Source: Scedosporium boydii (lineage: Eukaryota; Ascomycota; Sordariomycetes; Microascales; Microascaceae). Taken from it: a stretch of DNA of 64,000 nt. Position 1 is the stretch's first letter. Each line of letters begins with the position of its first letter. A program made the translations under genes and the position numbers. The notes beneath the pieces are model-generated. The model searched no databases. It saw only the letters and a list, made by a program, of their open reading frames with translations, and had not been told where the DNA came from. The DNA is taken from the NCBI GenBank assembly GCA_002221725.1, contig NJFT01000054.1, positions 1 through 64,000 of the forward strand, written 5' to 3'. Shown piece after piece: positions 11,821 to 23,491 of the stretch.

Positions 11821-12611
11821 CTATAGAGACTTGCCCATAAACTTCCTCTTAGTAAAGCTCAGCCACCACTTGCTAGGTCGTCCATCACCGCCATCCTCAT
11901 ACACCCTCGCAAGTAACCTCGTCGCCAGCTCCTGTCGAACTTGGGACAAGTACTGACGTAGCAGTTCAGCATCCTGCCTGTCCCTAGGAGGCTCATACAT
12001 CTATCACGTCGTCCTGTTAGCCCCCAACGTTTCGAGACAAGAAAAAAGAACCATCATCCTCCTAGATATAACCCCTAGCCCTAACATACCTGATTCAAAG
12101 GCCAACCAGGATCACCAGGAATGGCAAAATTAAGATCCAGCGCCAAATTCATAACATCCTTCGTCGCCTCCCTCACTGATGCCGTCGGCTTAATCTTGGT
12201 CAGACAATCACTAACGAACCAAATGCCGTACACGAGCAGACGGTCGGCGGCGCCCTGGATCTCGAAGTTGCGGAAGAAGGTGTTGGCGCGGAAGACGGCG
12301 AGGACCTCGTCGAGGATGTCGTAGGATTCGCTGTCCGGGTCGGGGGACTCGGAGGCGGGGAGCGGCGGGGAGGGGAGGGGGAGGGTGTAGGCTGGCCCGC
12401 GGGTTTTGGTGCGTAGGGGGAGGAGGGGGAAGTTGCCTATTAGACGGGGAGGGTTGGGGTCGGCGTTGAAGATGGAATTGTAGGCCTGGTTTTGCGAGTT
12501 GGGTTAGCAGGGCCAACGAGTAGGGAGCTAGGGGGAGGATTAAGGATGAGGTGCACAGGAGAGCTTCAAGGAAGAGCTTCGAGGTTAGGGAGAAGGGGGG
12601 CTTACCGGCAT
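11821..12611 (-). CDS. ARC18: Arp2/3 complex 21 kDa subunit (ARPC3)
   Basis: Three exons, 12611-12606, 12485-12090 and 12000-11821, give 193 aa. The first coding exon is only 6 nt (Met-Pro) and is followed by a 120-nt intron with a GCTAAC branch site. The mature start MPAYNSIFNAD and the blocks VFRANTFFRNFEIQG, RLLVYGIWFVSDCL and NLALDLNFAIPGDPGWPLN are typical of ARPC3/p21-Arc. The C-terminus has KWWLSFTKRKFMGKSL. Role from the family: a structural subunit of the actin-nucleating Arp2/3 complex, acting at actin patches and endocytic sites. The symbol follows the yeast orthologue. Its stop lies 214 nt from that of TRM6. Confidence 0.93.
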
Positions 12612-14430
12612 GGTGGCGGGCCTTTGATGTTTAGGGAGCCCTAGAACGGCGGTGTTTTTGGTTATACCAGTACGGGAGATCTCCCTACTCTTCGAATGGC
12701 GGGACAGACTGTCTTCCAGACAATGACGAATTGGCGATTGACGATGCGGAGCAGTATGAGGAGTGGTGGGGCAGCAGCGCAACTGCCAAGCTCGGAGGTC
12801 TAGGCAAGCCACAGATCCCGTTGGTGCCCCGCCACCCTTGCCACAGGAGAGAAAGGAAAGTCACGTGCGGGTAGAAATGCCTGGCAAGCCACATTTCCAG
12901 TTGTTGGCCCTTTTCATCCACCAACTTGAGTCAGGAGGATCGCCACAGCCCCATTCAGGCTGAAAAGGGAGGGTATACATGGTACTTGAGGTAATAATAC
13001 GTAATCTACGAAGTAGTATTTCGTACTTTGGACGGACCAATCGCTCCGAATGTAACCGATTGGTGCCTAGAGCCCGCATACATCGCGATCTCACGGAGGA
13101 AAGAGCAGCTGACTTCGTGGTCTGGTCGCGCAAAGTTTTGGGGTACCCGTGTCACGGTTGGGGCCTTGATGGTCGCGCCAAGGGCGTGGATATTCCCATC
13201 CACCCCTTCCTCGAGTAAGGAGGGAGGGCAGAAAGGAAGAAAAGAGGGTCCGGAGACTCCATTCTTCGTACGAGATTGGTAGCTGGAGAGGCAACTGCAT
13301 TCATCGTCTCTCGCAGTGGCTGCCAATAACGCTCATGCTCTCATGTCCTCCTCGCTTTCTTCGTAGTCGCACGCCCCCCCGCTCTCCAAAGGGCATAATA
13401 ACCCAAAAGAACATTGAAACCTTATGGATTCCTGATATTCCTGCTCGAGTAGTTATAAGGACGTTTCATCTTCGATCTCCCCGATCCTCCTTTTTCCTCT
13501 CACTAACATTGCATCGTTCCTGCGTCCATCTGTTCACCGAGCGAAACAGGTCAGCGAGTCCAGTGTTCGGGACGTAATTACGTTCCAAGTCACGGTGAAA
13601 CCCCTCGCATCAATCAATCAAATTTTGGGTAGGTCAAGTCTGTGCTGTGTGTGATTTGTCGATTCCCCCCCCAAACAATGAAACCCCACTGACGCGCTCT
13701 GCTTTGTTCACCGTCCCAGACCCTGTGTCGGTCGCGACCTCTTCACCAAAGGATTCTTTCACGCTCACATTCTCGACTTTTGGTCCATACCAAGATTTCT
13801 TTTGACAAGCAAAGCAGCGCTTGGATTTTTCTCTCTCGGTTATTATCTCTTTATTCGACTGGTTTGTCCTCAGTCGAATTCCCCAAGTGTTTTTCGCCCT
13901 GACTCTTGAGACAAAAACCGGCGCAACACGAGGCTGTTACAGTTACACGACTGAGCACCGCCGCCAACAACAAACTCTTCTCCTCAATCCAGGCTCGCCC
14001 CAACAACCCGATGTTGGCGTTAGAGTAAGAAAGCCCGATTCCACTAGCCAGCGCGATTGCCTCCTACAAAAATATTGGTCGCGACCTGGAAGTCTGAGTC
14101 GCACCTTCTCGCGTCCCCTCTGTGACGAGGCGTGGAACATCAAGTTTGTGATCTGCGCCTGCCCTAATTGTACCTGATAAACAGGAAGGAGTGACACACT
14201 CCTCAAATCGTCATCAAATACCACCCCTTTCGCCTCACTCTTCCCAGCTTCCCAGCCCGGTGGTAATCCGTCCCTCAGCTCGACGCCCTGCCCCATGATT
14301 CAATTCAATTCATCTCTCCACGTCCTTCTACAGAAACGGGGATTTTGTGCGAAGCGCTAACGCGTCAATTCTCGAATCTAGTTCAGTCTTCCACTATAGC
14401 AGTGTCTTCGGTCAGATCCGGAGCCTTGTT
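12612..14430. other. Intergenic and probable long leader
   Basis: No gene is supported. The left part is the ARPC3 upstream region. A TACGAAGTA motif sits at 13007-13015. From about 13300 to 14430 the sequence is rich in pyrimidine tracts and resembles a long promoter and leader of the next gene, possibly with a leader intron. Overlapping frames on both strands have no motif. Confidence 0.55.
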
Positions 14431-16155
14431 ATGGTGCCCACCATGGTTGAGGATGATCACACAACCTTCAAAGAGAAGGATTCCGGCGCGATACGAGCCC
14501 AGGCCTACAGCAACGCCAGCGCGCAAGATACGGCAGAGTTTACCGAAGTAGCCGCGGACAAGGTTGACTCTCCAGCTGCAGAGTCGCCAATCATTCCTCG
14601 CAGCATCGCGACCGAATCTTCCAACAACCAAATGAGTGTTGACGACGACGATACGTCGGAAGGCACAACCCAGCCCGACTCGACAATACAGGAGACTGCT
14701 GTTGAGACTTCGGACGCGCCAAGTGAATCCCCAGCGACGGGCGATATCGCGCCTATTGCCCCTCCCTCGCCTAACCAGCCGACCCCAACACAAACGACAT
14801 GCGGCTCAAACTCGTCTCAATCCGCGCACTCAACATCTCCCAGCCAGCGCGCCAATAAGAGACCAAGGCGCCATTACACCCTCGTCGAGCAAGGATCTCT
14901 GTACGACATCATGCATGAGAATTCCGGCGTCGCCCTTTTCATCCGACCCATCGCGTGGACTGATAAGCACAACTCCGCGCTCAACGTCAAGTGGATAGAT
15001 CGCCCCAAGATCGTATCCCCTTCTCCCGATCCCAACGCCACGCGGGATCCCCGGCGGAAACTTGCCGCAGCTGCGTATATTCTCTGCAAGGAGCTCTCGG
15101 CCATCTTTTCCGACTCATCCCAGCCGTTCTACAGCATCTTTTCTATCCGGGAAGTCATGACCCGACTTTACCCCAACAGTATCTTCCCAACATCCAGAGG
15201 AGAGGCCTGCCCAGAGATGCGGCTATGGTTCGGTAGTCGCGTGCACAGAGATGCGATCCGCGTCCAATGCCTTTGGAGGTGGCCTTACCCCGAGCTCCCA
15301 GTGGAAAGCCAATATTCCGATGGGCTAGAATCTTTCCAAACGGAGTCTACCCAACCCGCCAAGTCAAGCGGCGCACCGCCCGCTGGTGCGACAGAGGTCC
15401 CCGCGCATTGCGGAAAGCCCATGCTTGCGTACATTGGTCGGAAGCAGCTCTCTTCAATCCGAGCCAGTATTTACCGAATTGCTCTCGGTCCGGGTAGAAC
15501 CCCGAACGAGCCAGTGTCCCGGCTACAAAAGCTACGGTCCAAACTGCTCATCCCCGCCAATGCCGACTACGACCCCCACCTAGTCGCCGTGCTGCTCGCC
15601 ATGGCGCAGGATCACATCTATCCCCACACCGTCACGCCGTACGTGGTCCGGGGTGGCATCGCGCCCCTTGTCAATTATACGCCAGAGTTCCGTGACGTCA
15701 CGGTGCGGCTCATCAGCACCGACAACGCCAAGGCCGAGTTTGTCATCTACACGGCCACTTTTACGGCCGACTACCTCCGCCAGTTCCACTACCCTCACAA
15801 GGCCTTCCCTCAGCAGACAGATGACGGTCAGACTGCGCTGCGTCCCGACTTGAACATTGAGGTGACCAAGGTGCCTACGTGGCCCATCATCGGCCTTCGG
15901 GAGCGCTTAGGCCAGGCTCTCGGCGAGGAGGTTGTGGGTTCCTTTGATGTTGATGATCCCGAAACGTGGGAAAGGCAGAAGTTTGAGGAGGAGCTTGAGG
16001 CCGAGGAGGCCGAGGAAGAGACCCCAGTGGAGACGAAGCGGAGACGGGATCGCCCTTCGTTCTTTAATGGAAGCTTCGAGGAAGAATTCCCCGAGCCGCA
16101 GAGAAATGGTAAGAGGAGGCGATTAAGCAGCAACCAGGTTGAAGTGGTGATGTAG
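14431..16155 (+). CDS. Conserved-looking hypothetical protein with nuclear signals
   Basis: Intronless frame of 574 aa from the ATG at 14431. A second in-frame ATG at 14443 has an ideal context (CCCACCATGG) and may be the real start (570 aa). The first 140 residues are Ser/Thr/Pro-rich and probably disordered, then NKRPRRHYTLVEQGSLYD opens a folded part. Residues of about 150-510 look globular, with regular hydrophobic patterns and a Trp-rich CLWRWPYPELPV. The tail is acidic (EEELEAEEAEEE) and then basic (KRRRDR, KRRRLS), which suggests a nuclear protein. I do not recognise a family or catalytic motif. Long leader sequence and codon use like its neighbours support a real gene. Confidence 0.75.
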   Translation: MVPTMVEDDHTTFKEKDSGAIRAQAYSNASAQDTAEFTEVAADKVDSPAAESPIIPRSIATESSNNQMSVDDDDTSEGTTQPDSTIQETAVETSDAPSESPATGDIAPIAPPSPNQPTPTQTTCGSNSSQSAHSTSPSQRANKRPRRHYTLVEQGSLYDIMHENSGVALFIRPIAWTDKHNSALNVKWIDRPKIVSPSPDPNATRDPRRKLAAAAYILCKELSAIFSDSSQPFYSIFSIREVMTRLYPNSIFPTSRGEACPEMRLWFGSRVHRDAIRVQCLWRWPYPELPVESQYSDGLESFQTESTQPAKSSGAPPAGATEVPAHCGKPMLAYIGRKQLSSIRASIYRIALGPGRTPNEPVSRLQKLRSKLLIPANADYDPHLVAVLLAMAQDHIYPHTVTPYVVRGGIAPLVNYTPEFRDVTVRLISTDNAKAEFVIYTATFTADYLRQFHYPHKAFPQQTDDGQTALRPDLNIEVTKVPTWPIIGLRERLGQALGEEVVGSFDVDDPETWERQKFEEELEAEEAEEETPVETKRRRDRPSFFNGSFEEEFPEPQRNGKRRRLSSNQVEVVM

Positions 16156-16596
16156 TCATTTCTCTGGCTGTTTCTTTTCTTTTTCCCGTTACCATTTCTC
16201 TTCTGCATTCGATCGGCGTATCGAGATTCGGATTCTCTTCTACCTGTTCATATTTTTTTCCCTGTTCACGACCTCTATGATCGATTTCTTGCCTCCAGGG
16301 GCTGTAACTCTTTTATACCATGGACATAGTTTGTATGGGCTTTGCGTCAGCCGGCAGAAGTCAAGACAGATGTATAAATGGCATGTTAGGGGAGCATTTC
16401 TAGTATTGGAACGGCTTGGAAGGGGACGGCGGATATGGAGCGGGGTAGATGGACGGCTTTTTCTTTTGGTTTCTGTTTCTTCGACTTGATTTCTTTTACG
16501 GGCCAGTCTAGCGAGCGGGGTTTACGAAGTAACGGCGCAAAGGGTAGACGGAAAGCAAGATCAATGGCTTCACGGACGGTTATGGAAGTGGAAATG

Positions 16597-16628
16597 ATGG
16601 ACTGATGGACCGATGGACCGATGGACTC
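16597..16628. repeat. Short tandem repeat, period 8, four copies
   Basis: Four units of the type ATGGACYS follow each other (ATGGACTG, ATGGACCG twice, ATGGACTC). It is a simple intergenic minisatellite with no sign of function. Confidence 0.8.
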
Positions 16629-19600
16629 ATGGCGGCTTGATTTTGGCAGGGCGGACTTGCTTGAAACGAGAACTTTTGTTAGCTCGTGAATATATTTGAC
16701 CACCAATGCACGTTTCCCTAATTTCTTTTTCTGTGCTAATTCTCCGCGAATGTTTGCAGCCTGCGTATGGGCTGAGTGTCTCTCAGGTCGAAGAGGTCTC
16801 CTTGCAGGCAGCCACGATCTCGTCTCGGCATCGTTCGGATGATGAGTATTACCCTCCGAACCAAAAGGGACGAAACCCCACCGAGCTTACAATCACTCGA
16901 AATACGAACGTGATACGAACATGATACGAACATGCGATCGGGATGACATCGAGCAACTTCCTCCATTTGCTTTCCCCAAGATGGAAGTTGGCCTAGATCG
17001 GGAGGGTAGGACGAATGGTCATGGAGGAGTAGCAGTAGGGCAGCAAAAAGAGGGGAAGCTGATACCTAGCCATGATCTTGAACTGGGTTGATTGAATTAC
17101 AAACATCGTGAGCTTCAATACAACAGTAACAGTAGTATTTCAAATTCGCGGTTCAAGATGCAGAGAGCTTTTGCTGGGGTGAAGATTTGTGATAACTCCA
17201 GACTCGATCCTATTCTGCTCTGGACGCCAAGCGCGGGGTCGGAGTGTATAAAGTAGGTGCCGATGGGGAATACAGATTAATGACACCTGCTGGGATCCAA
17301 CATCCAACCACCAAGCATTGTTATACACGACTTCGTCGAGAGTTATCGTGAGTACTGTAAGGTGTGTGTCCAGGCTCGGGAAACTCGGGAATGGGTCAGT
17401 GATGTGAAGCGTGTCGATCATCGTCGGCCACATGTTCGAATCAGGGACCTATCGCCGAAAAGGTGGGGGAGATCCCACTAGAGGAGAGAGACTTTGCTGT
17501 TCTTGTTCTGGGGTTGGTGCTGTGCCTGGCCAGCCCTGGAGCTGGAGCGGGAGTGGGTTTTCAGGCAAGGCACCAAGCTCCTGAAGTGGTGAAGTGGGCT
17601 TTTTGCGGTTAGTCTTGCGAATGATTTCGTGTTGGACATAGGATCTGCGGGGGAGAGGATGTGCATCCCAAGTTGATGAGAGCATCAGCATCTGCGAATA
17701 CGCGTATTCAGGGACACTGTAGCGTACTTTGCAAGTTTGTTAGCAGATGCAAGATGGAGAATGTGAAAGTGAGGATCCAGCCCAGCTTTGCTCGTGGTTC
17801 GTGTTGCTTCGTCACGGTCCCGAGAGCCGTGGCGCGTTCCGGCGCAGATCAAGATATCCTTGTCCACGGAGGGTGGGAATATCGTCCCAGTGTCCGGATG
17901 GGATGAAGATTGGCCACTCCAACTGTTTCGATTTTTTTATCAAGACTACAAAGGTAATGGTCATTAGCAAGGAAATTCGGCCGAGATGATCAATACGAGA
18001 TGGATCATCGATGCCTCAGTTTAGCGTGTTGATCTGCCCAGATCTCAGATCGCAAATTGGAGCTAGTGTATGAAGTAGTGTGTTGTGCCTGAACTTCTCT
18101 CAGATCCACGGATACTGATCAATAGTTCAATTCGGGCTCTCTACACTACAGAGTGGCGCATAGCTTTATCTTGTTGATGGATCCAGAGAATCCAGACGTG
18201 GGAGAGGAAAATATCGATTGCATAAACGTCAAAAATGAACTGCCGTGTCAATTGCAGAGGCCCATGCTCTCTCTCTCTTTCCCACAGACACTCTTTCCCG
18301 TCTCGAAAGCTTTGATCTCTTCCCAAGGGCTCGGAATCTCCAGAATCCCCCACAGTTAACAAGAAAAAAAAAAAAAAACAAAAATCTGCTCATCTTGGCC
18401 CTGTAGCACCAAAGACGGCCATGCTAACTACCACCCGTCCCGCCATTGACAGTCGTTGGGTTGCTGGAAATCTCTCAGGTCCGCGTATTCGGACCCGGCG
18501 CAGCTGCCCCAACTCGGAAGTCCTCCCGAAACCTTGATAGCTTGCCGCAACCTGATGATAGTGTAGCCGTAGCGCAGTTCAGGCGACCCTTGATCTATAG
18601 TAGGAACGGCTAAAGCCTTTTCTTACCGTTTCTTTCCTCACTCTCACTGGAATAATGAGATCTTCAAGCTCAGAGTCTAAAGTGGGGACAAAAGCCGGCA
18701 TGGCCCATTCGTGATTGAGGCGGTCAAGTGGAGGTCGCAGTCCAGGTGGTCCGGGGCGTGGATTGCAACGCTGGGAATGGGAAAACGTGGAGGGCAATGT
18801 TAGCAATGTCACCTTACAGTTGGATCTGATGATCAAAAAAAAAAATTATGGATCTTGACGAGTCCCGGTCCGTTTTTGCGTCTGGGGTCCGGGGTCTGGG
18901 GAAGGTTCCATTTCGTGAATTTCCAGCCATCCTCTGCCACACTTTTTCGACTGAAGCTTTTGGACCCCAGCATGAACGCCAACATCTGAGGTAGTGAGTT
19001 GGATTGCCTGAAGGAAAAAGGAAACAGATAAGCGGCTGCTGATAATGCCATTAATATCGATCATAATGCTAGCGATATTGGCTGTCCTGGTCAAGGCTGG
19101 AATGGACTCATCTCAGCCCTTTTAATGCCATGTATCCCTTTTCATCCGTCGTTTAACAAACGCGATCGCGATACTAAACCTCTCGTTCTCTTCTGCCTTG
19201 TCTCCGGCAAGGCCAGCGCACGTCAGATTTCTCAGGACATCGTCGTGCAGTAGCGAGAGATGTCACTCAGGCAAAATGCGCCATGTTATCCCCACCGCCT
19301 GCTCCTCCCATGCCCCGAAACAGCATTCTCGTCCGTCTTCCCTCCCATCGGCTCTGTCCAGCATCTCCATTTCCCCGGGTTTTCCAGGCGGGAGGATTCG
19401 CGGGGCAGAGCGAGCAAGCACGAGGAAGTGGAGAGCACGGGACGAGCGGGGGGTGCTTCTCTTGGGACAGGACAGAAAGTCTGGGGTCGGCGGGGGACGT
19501 GTTCGGGCTGCTGTCTGCAGACGAGCAGGGTAGCATGGCCTGGTCGAACTCGAGGAGGAGGAGGACGAGAGACGGAAAGCAAGAAGAAAAGCACATGAAG

Positions 19601-20692
19601 ATTGTTTAAAGTTTTGGAACCCTGCCGGAGCCGAGGCATCCTTATTATATCCAAAGGCCCCTCCATTTCTCCGAGCTGCAAGAGCTGCGCAAACAAGCGC
19701 TAAGCTGGATTCTACCGGATCCTGGCCAAGAAAATGACGCTGCAGGTAATCGTCCCCCAGAAATAAACAGCGAAGTGACGATCAAGGTCGTGATGGAGGT
19801 GCGATGTCACACCCCGCTTCCTTGGTCCAGCGGTAGTCCTCATCGCAAAAAAACGAGGGACCCGAAAATGAAGGGGCTCAGTAAGCCCGGACTTCCTCCT
19901 GTCTTGAGCCTTAAGGGAAATGATGATATGCCTTTGCACACATCACATCGCATCATATACCTACCCTCCATGTTACCCCCCGCACATTCTTCAACCAAGT
20001 GGACGTGCTGCCCCAGCTCATGGAGTGTGGGTTTGTGCTGCTCTTACCCCGGTTCCCCACCGTAACCGCTCCCTCCTCCGCATCGATGTAAGACCCTAGA
20101 CCCCTGTCCGGCTCCCACGCTTACCCACTTGTCCACTTCCCGAAGCAAACACTTTTTGAATATTGAACCTTTTGTTTCCTTCTTAAACCTTTTTTTCTAT
20201 TATTTCGCATTTTATCGTCGAGGGACCGCCCAATGTTCCCGCACCACCCCAATCCCAAAGAAGGAAGCTCCTCCGCCCTTGATTACATCGGCGCCAAGTC
20301 CAGAAGCCCGGTATTGATCAGCTGGGCCGTTCTCAGTTGACATCACTCGGCTCTTTTTTGGGGACCCTAGTATTTCCCCGGACAAGGGATCGTCACTCTG
20401 TTAGCTTCCAGCCTTGAAAGCCCAACTCTAGCAATGTGGCCATCGTGAGAGTATCGGGCAAGGCACGAGAAAGGGGAAACGACGGCGGGGTAGTGCATCT
20501 CCGATGCTCCCGAGAGTGAAGAAAAAAAATGAAGTCTGGAAACGAGTGATGTGCGGTGAAGGGTCGAGGGCCGGTCGTTTTGGTTCGAGATGGGGCGCTC
20601 GCAGGGGAAAACCACAACACTCACCCCCGCAACCTCACGATGTTGCTCAGGGCAGGAGATGAAAAGCTGGAGTTGAGCTCCATCTCTGCAAC

Positions 20693-20699
20693 TATAAGA
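20693..20699 (+). promoter_or_regulatory. Possible TATA element upstream of the carboxylesterase
   Basis: TATAAGA lies about 240 nt before the esterase ATG, followed by pyrimidine-rich DNA. The distance implies a leader of around 200 nt, which is plausible but unproven. Confidence 0.3.
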
Positions 20700-20940
20700 T
20701 GGGGCCCACCTCCCGCTCCCCATCGTGCCTTTAATCTTATCTCCAGACTCGTGGCATACCCTCATCCCCACTCCGCCCCTCTTCCCTTGTTCATCACAAT
20801 AAGACGCTGGCCCACCCGATCTGCAGCATTGGGTAGGACATTGGTTCGCTTCTTAAACCTCCACGAAGCCCTCCACTCTTCTTCTCCCGTCTTGCTTCCT
20901 CTTCCCTCCACGCCTCCCTTCCGTGTAAGCTGTGCCAACC

Positions 20941-22677
20941 ATGATGAAGCCAGCTGCCCTCCTCCTGTCCCTCTTCGGCGCCGCCGCTGCCCTCCCGGCA
21001 GCCGAGCCCATCCCGGTCCCCATCGCGCTCCCTCACCCGGCACCCGACCGGGTTCTCGAGGACCGCGCCGCCAAGGTGACCGTCACCCTTCCCTACGCCA
21101 CCGTCGTCGGCCGCGGCGGCACCGTAGAGACATTCAACGGCATCCCCTTCGCCAAGCCGCCCACGGGCCAGTTGCGCCTAAAGCCCCCGCAGAAGCTCAC
21201 GAGCAACATCGGCACTGTGGACGCGACGGGCCTCGCGGCTTCGTGTCCGCAGATGTTCCTCACCACTAACAACGACAACCCGTTCCTCGACCTGCTTGGT
21301 GACGTCTTGACGCTACCGCTGTTCAAGATCGTCAATGGCCAGGAGGACTGCTTGACTGTTAGTGTTCAGAGGCCTGAGGGCACGACTAAGGACTCTAAGT
21401 TGCCCGTGCTCTTCTGGATCTTCGGCGGCGGTTTCGAGCTCGGTTCGACTGCGATGTATGACGGTACCGGTCTCATCAAGGCTGGTATCGACATGGGCCA
21501 GCCCTTCATCTTCGTTGCCGTGAACTACCGCACAGGCGCCTTTGGATTCATGCCTGGCAAGGAGATCCTCGCAGATGGATCCGCCAATCTTGGTCTGCTC
21601 GACCAGCGCATGGGTCTAGAGTGGGTTGCCGACTACGTCTCCACTTTCGGCGGTGATCCGGACAAGGTCACCATCTGGGGCGAATCTGCCGGTGCCATCT
21701 CCGTCCTCGACCAGATGGTGCTCTACGGCGGCAACAACACGTACAACGGCAAGAAGCTCTTCCGCGGCGCCATCATGAACTCGGGCAGCATCGTGCCCAC
21801 CGACCCCGTCGACTGCCCCAAGGGCCAGGCCACCTACGATACCGTCGTAGCTGCGGCCGGCTGCAAGGGCGCGAGCGACACCCTCGCCTGCCTCCGCGGT
21901 GTCGACTACACTAAGTTCCTCCAGGCGGCTAACTCCGTGCCGGGCATTCTCTCGTACCACTCCGTCGCTCTTCAGTACCTCCCCAGGCCCGATGGCAAGA
22001 CCCTACCCATGAGCCCCGACTTGCTCGTCGTTACTAATCAGTATGCGGCTGTGCCCATGATCATCGGCGACCAGGAGGACGAAGGTACGCTCTTCGCGCT
22101 CTTCCAGCCCAACATCACCAGCACATCTAAGCTCGTCGGATACCTCAACGATCTCTTCTTCAACCGCGCCAGCAAGGCCCAGCTCGAGGGCCTCGTCAAC
22201 ACTTACCCCGCGTCCATCACGGCGGGCAGCCCCTTCCGCACCAGCATCTTCAACGAGCTGTACCCGGGTTTCAAGCGTCTTGCTGCCATCCTCGGCGATC
22301 TCGTCTTCACGCTGACGCGCCGCGTGTTCCTCGAGGTGGCGACGACTGTGAACCCCAAGGTGCCAGCGTGGTCGTACCTCGCTAGCTACGACTACGGCAC
22401 GCCCATCCTCGGCACGTTCCACGGGTCGGATCTCCTGCAGGTGTTTTACGGCATCTTGCCCAACTATGCGAGCAGGAGCATCCACACCTATTACATCAAC
22501 TTTGTGCATAACCTCGACCCCAACGTCGGCGTTACCAAGTATGCCAAGTGGCCTAAGTGGAGCGAGGGGAAGAAGCTGGTGCAGTTCTTTAATGATAAGT
22601 CGGCGCTTTTGGATGATAACTTTAGGTCGGAGAGTTATGATTATATCATGAAGAACGTGAATGCTTTGTATATTTGA
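20941..22677 (+). CDS. Secreted type-B carboxylesterase/lipase
   Basis: Intronless, 578 aa from the ATG at 20941 (an ATG three codons upstream is also in frame). A signal peptide is clear ([20 protein letters not shown]). The alpha/beta-hydrolase triad of the type-B family is visible: nucleophile in GESAGA (Ser249), acid in DQEDEGTLF (Glu381) and His494 in GTFHGSD. The oxyanion block is IFGGGFELG. Cysteines near the early SCPQ and in GQEDCLTV match the family's conserved disulphide. The layout resembles Candida rugosa-type lipases and fungal carboxylesterases that hydrolyse lipid or aryl esters; the natural substrate is unknown. It is secreted, so probably degradative. Confidence 0.93.
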   Translation: MMKPAALLLSLFGAAAALPAAEPIPVPIALPHPAPDRVLEDRAAKVTVTLPYATVVGRGGTVETFNGIPFAKPPTGQLRLKPPQKLTSNIGTVDATGLAASCPQMFLTTNNDNPFLDLLGDVLTLPLFKIVNGQEDCLTVSVQRPEGTTKDSKLPVLFWIFGGGFELGSTAMYDGTGLIKAGIDMGQPFIFVAVNYRTGAFGFMPGKEILADGSANLGLLDQRMGLEWVADYVSTFGGDPDKVTIWGESAGAISVLDQMVLYGGNNTYNGKKLFRGAIMNSGSIVPTDPVDCPKGQATYDTVVAAAGCKGASDTLACLRGVDYTKFLQAANSVPGILSYHSVALQYLPRPDGKTLPMSPDLLVVTNQYAAVPMIIGDQEDEGTLFALFQPNITSTSKLVGYLNDLFFNRASKAQLEGLVNTYPASITAGSPFRTSIFNELYPGFKRLAAILGDLVFTLTRRVFLEVATTVNPKVPAWSYLASYDYGTPILGTFHGSDLLQVFYGILPNYASRSIHTYYINFVHNLDPNVGVTKYAKWPKWSEGKKLVQFFNDKSALLDDNFRSESYDYIMKNVNALYI

Positions 22678-23491
22678 GGGATTGGGCCAGGGAGAGCTTG
22701 ACCTGCACTTGGGCGGGACATTAAGAGGGATGGGCAGGAGTCGGGCTCAAGGCTGGAGATGAGCGGGGAGAAAATGGGACTGATCAAACGAGATATGACT
22801 TTGTACATACATTTATTCAACGTATATATAAAGGGCTTGAATAGCGAGATGCTTGCACATAATGAACGACCAGAAGTCAGTCCCAACACTTGGTGTTATG
22901 TAGCCACGAGTATCTACATCATAGCACACGACTTGGCAACGGCAGATGGCTCGAGGGGATTGAATAGTTTTGGTGACGCGAGCATAGAGACCCAGAGGAG
23001 AGCTCTTCGAGGTTGAAATTATTATCTTGCTCTCAAAAGTCGTCGAGGGGATTGAGGTTGTCGCTTAAGTCGCTCTCGGTGTGGATGGCATGATCGAGAG
23101 ACACTGAGAAGGTGCAATGAGAGGGACAATTGGAGGTGGTTTCAGTGGCACCTGGCTCTGATTGGCTGCTGACGAAAAGGGCTAAATGGGCTGGGGTCCT
23201 CAGGCTGCACCTTCCGAACACGTCTCAACGCGTCTTCTTGACATTTCGAAATTCTTGGGCAACTTTGAATTCCACGAAAATTATCAGATCTCCAATCCAG
23301 ACATCCCCAAGCATCAATTGATCACGAGTCGGATACCACTGCGCCACACAATCTTCAAATCAACAACTTGTTTGTCTCTCTCTTACCAACAAGTAAAGGC
23401 GACTGGCCATCTCTTCGTGCTTTAACCCGCCCCATCGTCACCCCGCCTTGCCTTTTTATTTTGCGAAAACGAATTCTACCCCAGTTTCAAG
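22678..23491. other. Intergenic between carboxylesterase and RFC3
   Basis: It holds the 3' flank of the esterase and the promoter and leader of RFC3. No further gene is supported. Confidence 0.65.

Larger units (their letters stand above)
16156..20940. other. Gene-poor stretch of about 4.8 kb
   Basis: I see no supportable coding gene. Frames at 19200-19700 overlap on both strands in several phases and are GC-rich shadows. The stretch holds a TACGAAGTA motif at 16523, four copies of an 8-nt tandem repeat at 16597, and a 15-nt poly-A at 18364. The last kilobase is probably the promoter of the carboxylesterase. An unannotated non-coding RNA cannot be excluded. Confidence 0.55.

Noticed and set aside
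19198..19696. Several overlapping frames of 100-136 codons
   Set aside because: Open in many phases on both strands because of base composition; none has family-like sequence.
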